Shown here piece by piece: positions 15,718 through 24,731 of a stretch of DNA of 34,792 nucleotides. A program made the translations under genes and the position numbers. A model generated the notes under the pieces. The model did no database searches and had not been told where the DNA came from. It saw only the letters and a program-made list of their open reading frames with translations. Numbering within the stretch: the stretch's first letter is position 1; each line of letters opens with the position of its first letter. The stretch comes from Pseudomonadales bacterium (GTDB lineage Bacteria > Pseudomonadota > Gammaproteobacteria > Pseudomonadales > Pseudohongiellaceae). The DNA lies in the NCBI GenBank assembly GCA_028281635.1, contig JANQJM010000185.1, forward strand, positions 1-34,792. The letters run 5' to 3'.

Positions 15718-17874
15718 CTACAAGTTCACTTTAATGGTCACGAATGCGGCTAACGGCATTCCAGGCCGCACTACTTCACCGAGCAGAAACTGAAATGGGA
15801 TGAAATACTCATCATCCAGCAGGTTCTGCACGTTTAGCCCTAGTTCAAAGTTGTCGAATGCGTAATCAGCATGTAGATCAATTACTGCGTAATCGTCTGA
15901 GTAAAAGACATTGAAATCCGTCAGCGGTGCTTCATCTGAAAAGCTGATGCCTGCTCCCAGGCTAAGCCCATCCAATTCACCTCCAGAGAATCGATAGTGG
16001 CCCGCCAGGCGTCCCCGATAATCAGGTATTCTTGAGAGTCCTGCCCCAACGGCAAAGTTACCAAATGAGGTGGGGATGGCTTCTTTGATCTCGGCATTCA
16101 TTACTGCATAGTTGAAAAGAACTGACCAATTGGTTGTTGGCTCCCAGATCAGATCGAGTTCCACTCCATCTGATTCTTGTTCTCCGGCCTGCCCCTGTGC
16201 GAATGGATCAAGTGAAAGCAGGGTAGGAATGTTGTCTCTCAACAACCTGAATGCCACTAGAGAACCTGAGATTTGTGAATCTTCGAAGTCAAATTTGATG
16301 CCAGCTTCGGCTGAACGTGAAGTTTCAGGTTCAGGTGGTGAACCATTTTCTCCTGTGAAGAACAGGCTAAGTCTGGAGCCCGTAGCATAGCCTGCGAACA
16401 GCGAGAAGCTATCGTTGATCAGGTAGGTAAGCCCTAGTCGATAATCGAATTCACTGTGGTCTGTGTCAAAACTGGTTAGGGAGGGAAATCCCTCTGAGTG
16501 TTCGTAGCGTGTGTAACGACCGCTGACGAGTGCTTTGAAATTGTCGCTAAAGCTAATCTGATCTTGCAGATAAATCGCGCGGGTTTCGTATTTGTTTAAA
16601 AAAAGCCCTGCCGGATCGATCGGTGGAACTGGCCCAAAAGACAAATCATTAACTCCCGACGCATAATCAAGAATCCCTATTGGATTAAAATCGAATGCTG
16701 ATCCACCCTGATAGTCTGTGGAATCCAGAAAGACACCACCCAACAATGAGTGCGCTACAGCTCCGCCATCAACTTCCCAGTTGAAGCTGACGTCCAATGT
16801 GGTTTCCTCAAGGTCAACCGGTAGTTGTCCTTTGAGTATGAATGCCGAAGATCCTGTTACAGGGAAAAACGCGGTATAGGCAAAAGAAGAATATTCCTCG
16901 AATTCGTTCTCGTAGCGGCGTAGTTGGATTTTGGCAGACAAGCTGTCTGAGAATTGGTGGTTTAGAACACCATGCAATGACAGATTGCGTACTTCGGTGC
17001 GCGGGCCATCGAGAGCGCCCGTAAACTGGTAGGGATCGACGCCGGGCAGGTTTGCAACTTCAGCGGGTAATCCAGTGTATTCAAGTTGTTCGATCTTGTT
17101 AAAGATTCCACGGAACAGGAATTCTGTTTGTTCCCCTAACTCGATTCGTAATGAGGGATTGACAGTCAAACGATCGGTGTCTGCTCCTTCGATGTAGTCA
17201 TCAGAGGTGTAGCTTTCTGCAGCCAGGCGGAAGCCAATGTCATCAGAAAGTGGCTGGTTGATATCGATGGCACCTGAATAGGTACCAAAACTACCGCCGT
17301 ACAAGCTAAGATCAACTGCAGATTCTGCGTGAGGGGTTTTGGTGACAAGATTAATTAAGCCGCCAACAGGGGCTCCCGTTCCGCCGCCGTACAAGGTGGA
17401 GGTAGGTCCTTTTGCCACTTCAACTCGTTCAACACCAATGAGAGATGAGGGATCAATCACTGCTGTATCCCCGTAGCCCAACAGTCCGTCCAGAAAAATT
17501 TCTGACTCAAAGCCTCTTACAATTGGGTTTACCAGGACGGTCTCCGCTTCCTGGTTGGGTACCACACCTGACACATTCGCCAGTGCCTGGGTAAGTGTTT
17601 GTAAGTCCTGGTCATCCAGCAGTGCGCGATTGAGAACCTGAACTGATTGTGGCAATTCAATAAGCGGAATGTTGCCACGGACGACACTGGCATTTTGGTT
17701 CTGATAACTGGACTGGTTGCCTATTACGATAATTTCCTGAACTCTCCAACTCTCATCATCGATGTTCTCACCGGCGGACTCCTGTGCGAGTGATGAAAGG
17801 GAGAAGGAGAGAGGAAGAGAGGCTAGCGATGTTGCCAACAGGTTTCGTAAAACAAAATTCATATCAGTGGCCAT
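15718..17874 (-). CDS. TonB-dependent siderophore-type outer-membrane receptor
   Basis: This 718-aa protein has a signal peptide, a TonB-box-like stretch (IQEIIVIG region), a plug domain (about residues 60-170: RGNIPLIELPQSVQVLNRAL, DQDLQTLTQALANVSGVVPN, LIGVERVEVAKGPTSTLYGGGTGAPVGGLINLVTK) and a 22-strand-type barrel (residues ~180-718). The plug pattern is that of the FhuA/FpvA-like siderophore receptor group. It should bring a large iron or metal chelate, or another TonB substrate, across the outer membrane. A second ATG at 17862 gives an equally good signal peptide, so the start is uncertain by four codons. The last residues (VTIKVNL) lack a terminal Phe. No Fur box was confidently seen upstream. 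It is the first of the receptor/cytochrome/DJ-1 group. Confidence 0.92.
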   Translation of the reverse strand: MATDMNFVLRNLLATSLASLPLSFSLSSLAQESAGENIDDESWRVQEIIVIGNQSSYQNQNASVVRGNIPLIELPQSVQVLNRALLDDQDLQTLTQALANVSGVVPNQEAETVLVNPIVRGFESEIFLDGLLGYGDTAVIDPSSLIGVERVEVAKGPTSTLYGGGTGAPVGGLINLVTKTPHAESAVDLSLYGGSFGTYSGAIDINQPLSDDIGFRLAAESYTSDDYIEGADTDRLTVNPSLRIELGEQTEFLFRGIFNKIEQLEYTGLPAEVANLPGVDPYQFTGALDGPRTEVRNLSLHGVLNHQFSDSLSAKIQLRRYENEFEEYSSFAYTAFFPVTGSSAFILKGQLPVDLEETTLDVSFNWEVDGGAVAHSLLGGVFLDSTDYQGGSAFDFNPIGILDYASGVNDLSFGPVPPIDPAGLFLNKYETRAIYLQDQISFSDNFKALVSGRYTRYEHSEGFPSLTSFDTDHSEFDYRLGLTYLINDSFSLFAGYATGSRLSLFFTGENGSPPEPETSRSAEAGIKFDFEDSQISGSLVAFRLLRDNIPTLLSLDPFAQGQAGEQESDGVELDLIWEPTTNWSVLFNYAVMNAEIKEAIPTSFGNFAVGAGLSRIPDYRGRLAGHYRFSGGELDGLSLGAGISFSDEAPLTDFNVFYSDDYAVIDLHADYAFDNFELGLNVQNLLDDEYFIPFQFLLGEVVRPGMPLAAFVTIKVNL

Positions 17875-18043
17875 TCAGTTTTCGTTAGAGGTCTAAGATT
17901 TTTTTTCGGGCAGAGCCAAGGAGATGCCTCTGCTTTGCAAACATCTTGAGATTAAAAACTCAAAAGATTGGTGCGCGGCGAGATAGTAATTGTGGGCGCT
18001 GGAAATTGTCGATGTGACTCTTTGCCACAGCGACAAATTGACG

Positions 18044-18075
18044 CAGCAGCCTGACTACAGAGAGTCAGGCTGCTG
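18044..18075 (-). terminator. 13-bp perfect hairpin after the DJ-1/CopC fusion gene
   Basis: CAGCAGCCTGACT and its exact complement AGTCAGGCTGCTG enclose the six-base loop ACAGAG. On the minus strand it begins 23 bp after the stop of the DJ-1/CopC-like fusion. The following bases have only a weak T run (AATTTG), so efficient termination is inferred from stem strength and place. Confidence 0.6.
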
Positions 18076-18098
18076 GGAATTTGAAAAAGTCGGAAGTG

Positions 18099-19679
18099 CT
18101 ATTGGCTTGCTACAACAAATTCGAATTCACCTGACTGCGGGGAGACTTCGTTTCTATAGCTTGCGTTCCAACGCACTACGTAAGTGCCAGGAGTCAATTC
18201 GGATCCGACAGACATCATCAGATCATCAGCTCCCATATTGTGCATTCCCGGTAGGGGGATGGAGGTGTCCGGATCGTCTGTACGATGCAGGGTTACCGTG
18301 CTCGCAGAGACCTCGGGTAATCGATCGAAATACAGCCGCAAAAAACGCGGTGTTTGTTGCAGTTCCGTCCCTGCGGCGGGCTCAGAGCGAATTAGTTCTC
18401 CCAATCCTATGCCCTCTGGTTGGGCACGTTGTACGAATTGTGCGAAGGGGTCTACGTCTGCTTCCTCATGCCACTCATACTCGACACTGCTGGCGAGGTC
18501 ACGCGCGGCCTGAATGCCATGGGTCTTGGCGACCAATCCCAGCGCCATATCAGTGCCAGCAGAAACTCCGGATGAAGTGAACATCTTGCCACTCTCTACC
18601 CAGCGTGCATCAACAACCCAATCCACTTCTTTGCTCTGCTGTTCCGATAAAAAGAAGAAGCGTTTGTTGGCAGTCGCTCTGTGACCGTTTAATACGCCAG
18701 CTTTAGCGAGGAGAGCGGAGCCCGTGCAAACCGAAGTGGTAAATTCAGTTGTTTCGTTTACTACTTCCAGATAGTCAAGAAAATTCTGATTTTCCAGTTG
18801 CTGTCTGGAACCTGTGCCACCTGGCACCATTACAATGTCCAACTGTGGTGCTGTTTCGAAGGAGTGTGTGGCTACCGTGGCTACACCCTGGGCCGACATC
18901 ACCGGACCGGCTTCTTCTGCGATCATAACGATGTTGTAGTCCGGCACATAGGCCCACATCTCAAGCGGACCGTAGACGTCCAGAACTTCGAAGCCTGGAT
19001 ACAAAATGATGCCAAGTGTTTTTCGTGAGTCGTTAACTGAAACCAGTTCGATGGGCTGACTTGTATCCGGTTGGGCGCTTGGGTCGAGCGCAGCAGCAAC
19101 ATAGGCACTGGCGCTTCGATCACTTAGTGCGCTGAATTCTTCTATATTGGAAAAGCCGTCGCCATCTGCGTCGCCTTCAGCTTTAAACCACTCACCCACC
19201 GCAAGGGCAAAGGAATAGTCACCATCCAGTCCAACGCCGAACCCGGCAACCATGGCGTCCATCTGCTGGAAAGAAGTGGCTCCCAGCATGGCGTAACCCA
19301 GTCCAACTTCGGCACTGGTAGACCAGGTCGCGAGAAGAGGTTCCAGATCGGTCATGGCGACCTCGATACCTGATACATAAGCTGCGTAGACAGCATCATG
19401 TGATACACCGCCATCAGTTGAAAAATCCAGGTTTGCGTCTGCCAGGACTGCTGAAATCAGTGCCAGTTCAATCGCATCGGGGACACCGTTACCTACGCCT
19501 TGTCCTTCGCCGTTGAAGTCCAGGGTGGCTGGATCGAACTGCACTCCACGCAGTGCTTCATCGAAGTCCACTTGCAGGGTGTCTGCCGCTGCAACTCCAG
19601 GAAGCATTAGGAAAGCAGTCATGAAGCAGACTGACAACAGGCGAAAACAATCAGGGAATTCAACTTTCAGGAAAGACAT
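18099..19679 (-). CDS. Secreted fusion: EF-hand-like N-part, DJ-1/PfpI domain, CopC-like C-part
   Basis: The 526-aa protein has a long signal peptide (cleaved near residue 31). Residues 35-200 are Ala/Asp-rich with one calcium-loop-like DADGDGFSNIEEF (170-182). Residues 220-405 form a DJ-1/PfpI (GATase1-like, AraC-N-type) domain with LYPGFEVLDVYGPLEMW, MVPGGTG and the nucleophile elbow SVCTGSALLAKAGVLNGHRAT (Cys318). Residues 428-526 are a CopC-like beta-sandwich (LIRSEPAAGTELQQTPRFLR, LTPGTYVVRWNAS, GEFEFVV). The typical CopC N-terminal His and DGH copper ligands are absent; instead GMHNMGADDLM occupies the centre. AGGAG stands before the ATG at 19679. The arrangement suggests a periplasmic Cys-dependent enzyme tied to a metal-binding or adhesive module. 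The exact activity (isonitrile hydratase-like, glyoxalase-like or other) is unknown. Confidence 0.87.
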   Translation of the reverse strand: MSFLKVEFPDCFRLLSVCFMTAFLMLPGVAAADTLQVDFDEALRGVQFDPATLDFNGEGQGVGNGVPDAIELALISAVLADANLDFSTDGGVSHDAVYAAYVSGIEVAMTDLEPLLATWSTSAEVGLGYAMLGATSFQQMDAMVAGFGVGLDGDYSFALAVGEWFKAEGDADGDGFSNIEEFSALSDRSASAYVAAALDPSAQPDTSQPIELVSVNDSRKTLGIILYPGFEVLDVYGPLEMWAYVPDYNIVMIAEEAGPVMSAQGVATVATHSFETAPQLDIVMVPGGTGSRQQLENQNFLDYLEVVNETTEFTTSVCTGSALLAKAGVLNGHRATANKRFFFLSEQQSKEVDWVVDARWVESGKMFTSSGVSAGTDMALGLVAKTHGIQAARDLASSVEYEWHEEADVDPFAQFVQRAQPEGIGLGELIRSEPAAGTELQQTPRFLRLYFDRLPEVSASTVTLHRTDDPDTSIPLPGMHNMGADDLMMSVGSELTPGTYVVRWNASYRNEVSPQSGEFEFVVASQ

Positions 19680-19917
19680 AGCGGTCTCCTAACTCAAGCA
19701 TGTTGGCGGGTACTTTAGTGAAATTCATTGTCGAACGTCGATGCGACACAGTGACGCAGAACGAACAGGTTTGTAAGGTCAGAATTCAGTTACTCGTTTT
19801 TGTGTTGGAATCTAAACCAGAGAGAGTTGGGTTCCAGTTTGCAGTGGCTGGGGAAGGTTGGGGAAAGCGGTGTAAAAACCTCAAACTTGGGAGGGTTATT
19901 GCCTGGTCAGCAATGAG

Positions 19918-19943
19918 CCTCGCTGGGGAATACTCCAGCGAGG
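19918..19943. terminator. 9-bp perfect hairpin in the gap after the redoxin gene
   Basis: CCTCGCTGG and CCAGCGAGG enclose GGAATACT. It lies 23 bp beyond the redoxin stop on the minus strand, so it may end that operon, but neither side has a strong T run. The rest of 19680-19965 shows nothing recognisable apart from the ribosome site of the DJ-1/CopC fusion. Confidence 0.45.
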
Positions 19944-19965
19944 TTTATCAGGAGCTATATGTCGT

Positions 19966-20556
19966 CTAAGTATCGAAAATGGCGACCAGACAACCTTTCG
20001 AGTCGGGAATATCCTGCATATTGACAGTGCCGCCGGCTAGCACAGTATTCAGCGCATCTTTGAGGTATTCATCGTGTGCTTCGTTACGCTGGGTTTCGTA
20101 GCCAAGCTGGTCATTGATTGGCCCGCGAAACAGAACTTCCTGTGTCTTCGGATCAATAATGAACACCTCGGCTGTTCGTTCAACGCCGAGTGATTTGGCC
20201 AACAGCTGGTCACTGTCTTTCAGAATAGTAAAATCGATGCCAAACTCGGTGGCTTCCCGATTGATGCGCTTCAGATCATCCTGGATGTTGGCATTGAACA
20301 TTAGAAATTCGATGTTCTTTTCCTGATACATGTCCCGCACTTCCCGGAATTGAGGTAATGCGATACGGGCAATTGGGCAACCCACACCCTGTACATACAT
20401 AACAATCAATTCTCTATCCCGATACTGTTCAAGGGAATGGGTAGTGCCATGCTGATCCAGTAACTCAAAATCGGGTAGAGATTTCAGCCACTCGTCTGCA
20501 GCGCTTATAGTGGTAAAGGCGAGAAACGAGATGCCTAACAAGATTCTTCGTAACAT
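19966..20556 (-). CDS. Exported thioredoxin-fold redoxin
   Basis: This is a 196-aa product with a signal peptide (MLRRILLGISFLAFTTISAA) and a peroxiredoxin/AhpC-TSA-like fold: PDFELLDQHGTTHSLEQYRD, VMYVQGVGCPIARIALPQF with a single Cys60, then FLMFNANIQDD, FTILKDSDQLLAKSLGVERTAEVFIIDP and FRGPINDQ. The ATG at 20556 is preferred because AAAGGAA stands at good spacing; a TTG at 20571 would be longer but lacks a site. The domain resembles the N-terminal redoxin part of the two PHM fusion proteins nearby. It starts 15 bp after the stop of one of them, on the same strand, and so works with it. The single Cys and absent resolving Cys suggest a binding or relay role more than a classical peroxidase, but this is inference. 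Confidence 0.82.
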   Translation of the reverse strand: MLRRILLGISFLAFTTISAADEWLKSLPDFELLDQHGTTHSLEQYRDRELIVMYVQGVGCPIARIALPQFREVRDMYQEKNIEFLMFNANIQDDLKRINREATEFGIDFTILKDSDQLLAKSLGVERTAEVFIIDPKTQEVLFRGPINDQLGYETQRNEAHDEYLKDALNTVLAGGTVNMQDIPDSKGCLVAIFDT

Positions 20557-20571
20557 AACAATTCCTTTCAA

Positions 20572-22275
20572 TTACTCATCAACATAGTAGGTGAGATAAC
20601 CAGTGAACATTTCTTCCCAGCTCTCCAACCCCCAGGTGACTTCCTCTCTGGGATCAGGATTAAACGGATTGGATAGCGAGTTATCAAAAGCGCCCGCGAC
20701 CTGCACGTTGGTGCCAGGTTCCAGGGTGCGGGGTTCAGTTAGCCAGTAATGTGGTTGCCAGCCGTAGTTGTAGGCTGGGATGCTGAACACAACATCGTCG
20801 TCACCACCTGGAGGCTGTACCGTGAACTTCATATGTTTGCCGCGGTAATTCATGCGCGCTCTCACTGCCAGTAACTTTACGCGCTGGTCGAATTTATAGT
20901 TGGCAGCGATTGGATGCTCTGGATCTTCTGGCGCTATGGTGAAGCGCTCAGCAACGGCGCGGGTCAGGATCTCGTTTTCCGGAGCTTCATCCGCAAAATA
21001 GAGTCCGATGCTGGTAGTCTCGCGAATTTCCACTCCGTTGGTGACATAGTGGAATTGCAGTGCGAGTTTGTGACCAGCGGGGATTCGTACTCCAGAGTTT
21101 TCTGGAAACACTGTCGCTGGATTTTCACCGGGTATAAAGCTACCCAGGAAGCGTCGTTCAGGAGTGGTTTCGGTTTTTTCTGGTCCCCAGAAATCTTCAT
21201 CGGGACCAATCACAAAGGTCATCAGGTGATGAAGTATTCTCTCGTCCCCAGGCGAATACTGAAAAGCCCGAACCCATTTCTCTTCCTCAAAGGGCAATTC
21301 GACTTCCAGATACTCGTAGTCCAGGATGCCTACGGCTGGCACGATATTCGTCGGTGCTTTGACGACAAAGTCTGGTTCGCCAAGTTGCCAGACAAATTCT
21401 TTCTCCAACGGAATTTCTTCCAGCGGATCCACAGAGCCTTCGCCCCGAGGCGCGCCCGCCGCCATCCAGTGGATCAGTTTTTGTCGCTCCTCAGCTGAAA
21501 TTTCATGGGCGTTAGGGGAATCGCTTAATTCAGAGTCAACCTGCATGGGTGGCATGCGTTTGTTCAGAAGCACTTCTCTCACCATCGGTGACCAGCCCAA
21601 CAATGAAACATAGCCGTCGAAGGCAAAAGGGCCTGCGCCACCCCAGCGGTGGCAGATAGCACAATTCTCGACAATGATTGGTGCAACTTCAGTGCTGTAA
21701 TCCGGCGGATTCTGCTGGTGCATGGCCAAATCAGCATAGTCAATCTGGCAGCCGCTTACTTCAGTGGTGAGGGTATCGCTTGCCTCGCCGTTCTCAACGG
21801 CCAGCAATCTATCTGCAAGCGCGTTTTGCGCACCGCCCCGGTAATAAAGTGACATACGCTCAGGATTAAACATGAGCACCTCCCCGGCTTGCGACAGGGA
21901 CAGGCTTTCTGCGACCAGCAGCTTCTCGTCACCCAGGGTGGGATAGGGTATCGCCCATTGCTGTCGTTGTTCGCGGGAGGCTCCACTGACGTCCAACGCC
22001 AGAAACTCGATATGTTCGCCATACTGCTTTTGCAGTCTGGCTAATTCCAGTGAGGCCTCCTCGGCGGCAGGGCATGTAGCATCGTAGGCCAACATGACGA
22101 CAGCCTCGCGATGCTGATAGCGACTCAGTTGATGAAATCTGCCTGTTTCATCCAGCAGGGCGAAGTCGCCGACCCGTTCGGTAGCTGCATGGCTGATACC
22201 GCAAGCAGCAATCAGGGAAACTATGCCTGTTAATAGTGCCTGGATGTTTCTAGAGCTTGGCGCTGACGGAATCAT
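20572..22275 (-). CDS. Redoxin / cytochrome c / PHM-like copper monooxygenase fusion, copy A
   Basis: This 567-aa exported protein has a signal peptide, a redoxin-like domain (32-160, DATCPAAEEA), one heme c motif CAICH (Cys205, Cys208, His209) in a small cytochrome-like domain, then a two-part copper type II monooxygenase fold of the PHM/DBM type (about 290-567). The first copper site looks complete: ILHHLMTF (His349, His350) and QFHYVTNG (His409). The second site normally has HxH plus Met; here the HxH position reads RMN (474-476, in RARMNYRGK), although the WEEM Met556 region is kept. In the paralogue (24732) the position is HMH. So copy A probably lacks one copper site. It forms an operon with the upstream unknown gene (14 bp gap) and the downstream redoxin. 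The substrate is unknown. Confidence 0.85.
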   Translation of the reverse strand: MIPSAPSSRNIQALLTGIVSLIAACGISHAATERVGDFALLDETGRFHQLSRYQHREAVVMLAYDATCPAAEEASLELARLQKQYGEHIEFLALDVSGASREQRQQWAIPYPTLGDEKLLVAESLSLSQAGEVLMFNPERMSLYYRGGAQNALADRLLAVENGEASDTLTTEVSGCQIDYADLAMHQQNPPDYSTEVAPIIVENCAICHRWGGAGPFAFDGYVSLLGWSPMVREVLLNKRMPPMQVDSELSDSPNAHEISAEERQKLIHWMAAGAPRGEGSVDPLEEIPLEKEFVWQLGEPDFVVKAPTNIVPAVGILDYEYLEVELPFEEEKWVRAFQYSPGDERILHHLMTFVIGPDEDFWGPEKTETTPERRFLGSFIPGENPATVFPENSGVRIPAGHKLALQFHYVTNGVEIRETTSIGLYFADEAPENEILTRAVAERFTIAPEDPEHPIAANYKFDQRVKLLAVRARMNYRGKHMKFTVQPPGGDDDVVFSIPAYNYGWQPHYWLTEPRTLEPGTNVQVAGAFDNSLSNPFNPDPREEVTWGLESWEEMFTGYLTYYVDE

Positions 22276-22289
22276 TCAGTTTTCCCTAA

Positions 22290-23450
22290 CTATTGAGCCA
22301 TTGGGCTGGTGCTGATGTGGGGATTCTCTACTTGCTCTCTGGTCCAGTTGCGATCTGGCACCGTGAGACCTCCGCGAGCTGGCCCGCCAGCGTTATAGAT
22401 TCCGCCCCGAAGCACATACAACAGGTAGTCCGTTTCGTCGCTCAGGTTTGAAGTTTTTTCAGTGTAGTTGGCTACCGCACGTTCAATCTCCAGCCAGCGG
22501 TCTTCCACTTCAGGGTGAGCCAATATGTCGCCTATGACCACTTTCAACAATTCAAGATTGTCGATGATGTAGGCCGCATCGGGATGCAAGCCATAGAAAT
22601 TGGGAGCGATGACTGGGTTGGTCGGAATGTCGCTGGGCAGCGAGACGAAACTGCCGTGAAGTCGGGTTATCTTCTCGCCATATAAAGAGAGCATTGTTTG
22701 TATATCCGCATCCCGGGTCTCTTTGTCCGGTGCAAAGACGAGAATCTCCAGCAGGGCTACCTTTAACCACTGGGACGCCCAGGTGAGTCCGCTCAGCTGT
22801 GGGAATCCTGCCTTGTAGGCGTAGGCGTAGGGGTGATCAGACAAAAGCTCATCTGATTTTGGTTTGTAGGCAACCGAATGCCTCTCATCTTCGAGGTAAG
22901 CTTGCACAGCATCTGAGACCGCTGCTTTTTTATCTTCGAACACGGGATTGAGGTAAATCTCAATAAGTTGCTCTATGAATTGCCTGCCTCTTTGCAGTGT
23001 GTCTACTGCTACCGGAGGCAGGTTGCCAATATCGGCCAGGGCGGAGCGTACTTCTTCCGCATTGTGATCCTCCCGGATCACGCCAAGCAAACCTGGTGTG
23101 GCCCGGCTTTCAAATACCCGATGGGGTCCGAGCATAGAGGAATGATCACCGGCGGTGTGATAGTGGGAACCTTTGGTTTCTTCCAACTCCTGCAGTGTTT
23201 CCATCAGTACCCGCTGCCCGATTGCGGCGGTGGGGGAGCTGTTGGTAATGGTGATTTCCTCGTAAGCGCGAGCTTGCACCACATCATGTGCCAACAGTAA
23301 CTGTTGGAGTTCTGGATACTCTCTGGCAAGTACTGTGCTGTCGTTGGCTTTAATGGCTTGAGAACATGTCGTGAGTAGCAAAAAACCCAGCACTCTCCAG
23401 ATGGGAAAGCGCATGGTGAAAGACACTAAGTGAGAAGTGAAGTTTGTCAT
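22290..23450 (-). CDS. Exported protein of unknown function, first gene of the PHM-fusion operon
   Basis: The 386-aa product has a hydrophobic export segment (about residues 16-36; a second ATG at codon 13 would give a more usual signal peptide). The mature part is mostly helical, with a His-rich stretch HYHTAGDHSSMLGPHRVFESRA near residues 96-115, LSDHPYAYAYKAGFPQLSGLTW in the middle, and a C-terminal YVLRGGIYNAGGPARGGLTVPDRNWTREQV. I do not recognise a named domain. The His cluster and strict export suggest a metal- or heme-linked role; this is inference. It lies 14 bp before the copy A fusion on the same strand, so the two are surely co-expressed. A lipobox (LLLTTC) is present but the residue after Cys is Ser, so lipidation is possible. 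Confidence 0.75.
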   Translation of the reverse strand: MTNFTSHLVSFTMRFPIWRVLGFLLLTTCSQAIKANDSTVLAREYPELQQLLLAHDVVQARAYEEITITNSSPTAAIGQRVLMETLQELEETKGSHYHTAGDHSSMLGPHRVFESRATPGLLGVIREDHNAEEVRSALADIGNLPPVAVDTLQRGRQFIEQLIEIYLNPVFEDKKAAVSDAVQAYLEDERHSVAYKPKSDELLSDHPYAYAYKAGFPQLSGLTWASQWLKVALLEILVFAPDKETRDADIQTMLSLYGEKITRLHGSFVSLPSDIPTNPVIAPNFYGLHPDAAYIIDNLELLKVVIGDILAHPEVEDRWLEIERAVANYTEKTSNLSDETDYLLYVLRGGIYNAGGPARGGLTVPDRNWTREQVENPHISTSPMAQ

Positions 23451-23818
23451 TTCGCTGGTCTCTACCTTTCAGAATCTACAAAACAGACAGGTTAGTTTTC
23501 GGTAGCCGAGTATACGCGAGCAGGCTTGAGGCGACAGGTGCGACAAAATGCCTCAGGGAATTGTGGATTCAAGTCTGCAAGCTGAAAAACCCTATATTTC
23601 AAGCTATTACATCAAGCGGGTAGATTTGCTGAGTCGCTAAAATTACAACTTGCTACATTTAGCTTGCCAGCATCAGCGTTTACCAAGACATGGGGAGCCA
23701 ACGAGAGGCGAATCACTGTGCCGATGGCAATGCGGCAATTTGTCATCTTGTTCACGAAGAACAGCGAACATAGTCTATCGAACAACCGTATTAATCACCG
23801 TGGGTTAAGGAGAGAAGT
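23451..23818. other. 368-bp divergent intergenic region
   Basis: This gap lies between the divergent starts of the unknown exported protein (-) and the CopC-like lipoprotein (+), so it must hold promoters for both. AAGGAGAG at 23807-23814 is the ribosome site of the lipoprotein gene. I see a short inverted repeat GTTC-ACGAA-GAAC near 23750 of unknown meaning and no RNA gene or coding frame worth reporting. Confidence 0.5.
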
Positions 23819-24187
23819 GTGCTAGCTCGAGCTTGGAAAGCAGCGTTCATTATTATTGCAGGGGTATTGGCCTCCTGTTCAGCTAATACGGAGCAATCGC
23901 CATTGATTAGAGCCGAGCCCGATATAGGGTCGGTTCTGACTCGAGCGCCACGCACGCTTCGTTTGTATTACACAGCCTTGCCGGACGTTTCACAAAGCAG
24001 TCTGCGACTCGTCGGGCCGGAGGGAGACCTTGCTTTGAGAGGGCTGCACACCATGGCGGCCGATGATCTGATGATAGAGATTCTGGACACGGTTACTCCG
24101 GGCGACTACACCGTAGTCTGGGAGACCGTGGTTGAGGGGAATCCTGCCCAGCACGAGGGTAGTTATCAGTTCAGTTACGCGCCCTAG
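23819..24187 (+). CDS. CopC-like lipoprotein
   Basis: The 122-aa product starts at a GTG (23819) preceded by AAGGAGAG. It has a lipoprotein signal with lipobox LASC (Cys20). The mature part is one CopC-like sandwich: SPLIRAEPDIGSVLTRAPRTLRLYYTALP, LRLVGPEGDL, GDYTVVWETV and GSYQFSY. It is homologous to the C-terminal part of the DJ-1 fusion, including the central GLHTMAADDLM (residues 75-85). CopC proteins bind Cu(I)/Cu(II) in the periplasm; the standard N-terminal His and DGH ligands are missing, while His77, Met79, Asp82 and Asp83 could form a different site. It is divergent from the copy A operon and upstream of the small unknown gene and the copy B fusion. Confidence 0.8.
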   Translation: MLARAWKAAFIIIAGVLASCSANTEQSPLIRAEPDIGSVLTRAPRTLRLYYTALPDVSQSSLRLVGPEGDLALRGLHTMAADDLMIEILDTVTPGDYTVVWETVVEGNPAQHEGSYQFSYAP

Positions 24188-24209
24188 AGCTATCAGCAGA
24201 TTAGCTGGT

Positions 24210-24467
24210 ATGAAACCAATAATCCGAGAGTCAGCAGCCGGAAGCGACAGCCAACACAGAATGCAAGCCTATTCAAATGAGCAACTGCAGCAGGCCGTTG
24301 GTCTCTACAACACAAGGTTTAATGACAATATCCCATTGGAACTGCTCACATCGGCCGCTTCCGCTTTTCGTTCCCGTGAATTGATGTCTACGCTGCTAGA
24401 TCGGGTAGCGGCCAATGAACCAGTTCGAAACTGGGAAGAGTTCAGCGATCGGTTTCTCAGGGACTGA
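24210..24467 (+). CDS. Small protein of unknown function
   Basis: This is an 85-aa frame starting at the ATG 24210, 22 bp after the CopC-like lipoprotein; a second ATG at 24261 would give 68 aa. The C-terminal two thirds look like a real protein: helical, charged and with balanced composition (LQQAVGLYNTRFNDNIPLEL, LMSTLLDRVAANEPVRNWEEF). No export signal, Cys or known motif is seen. The longer frame reaching back to 24132 overlaps the lipoprotein gene and is not favoured. Neither start has a strong ribosome site, so coupling to the preceding gene is assumed. Confidence 0.5.
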   Translation: MKPIIRESAAGSDSQHRMQAYSNEQLQQAVGLYNTRFNDNIPLELLTSAASAFRSRELMSTLLDRVAANEPVRNWEEFSDRFLRD

Positions 24468-24731
24468 TTTATTTTCCTTTAATATTGGCTGACCAAAACC
24501 CGGACTTCTGGCTTTAGCCCCATTTAAAACCCCCAATCTACGCGGCTTGCACGCCCAAAACCCACTCCATCTTGATATAGGTCATGATCCGTGGCCTGCA
24601 ATTGGCTCAAAGTAGAGGCTACAGCAGTGTGGCTGGAGGCCTTGCTACAACTGGTTTCTTCAGCCAGCCATGCTTATCGAGAATTAGACCGACTCCAGAT
24701 TTCGGAGTGGTAATTTCAGGAGTGACTCTTC

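Noticed and set aside
19700-19969. 89-codon plus-strand frame between the DJ-1 fusion and redoxin genes
   Set aside because: No recognisable protein features, it spans a terminator-like hairpin and has no ribosome site.
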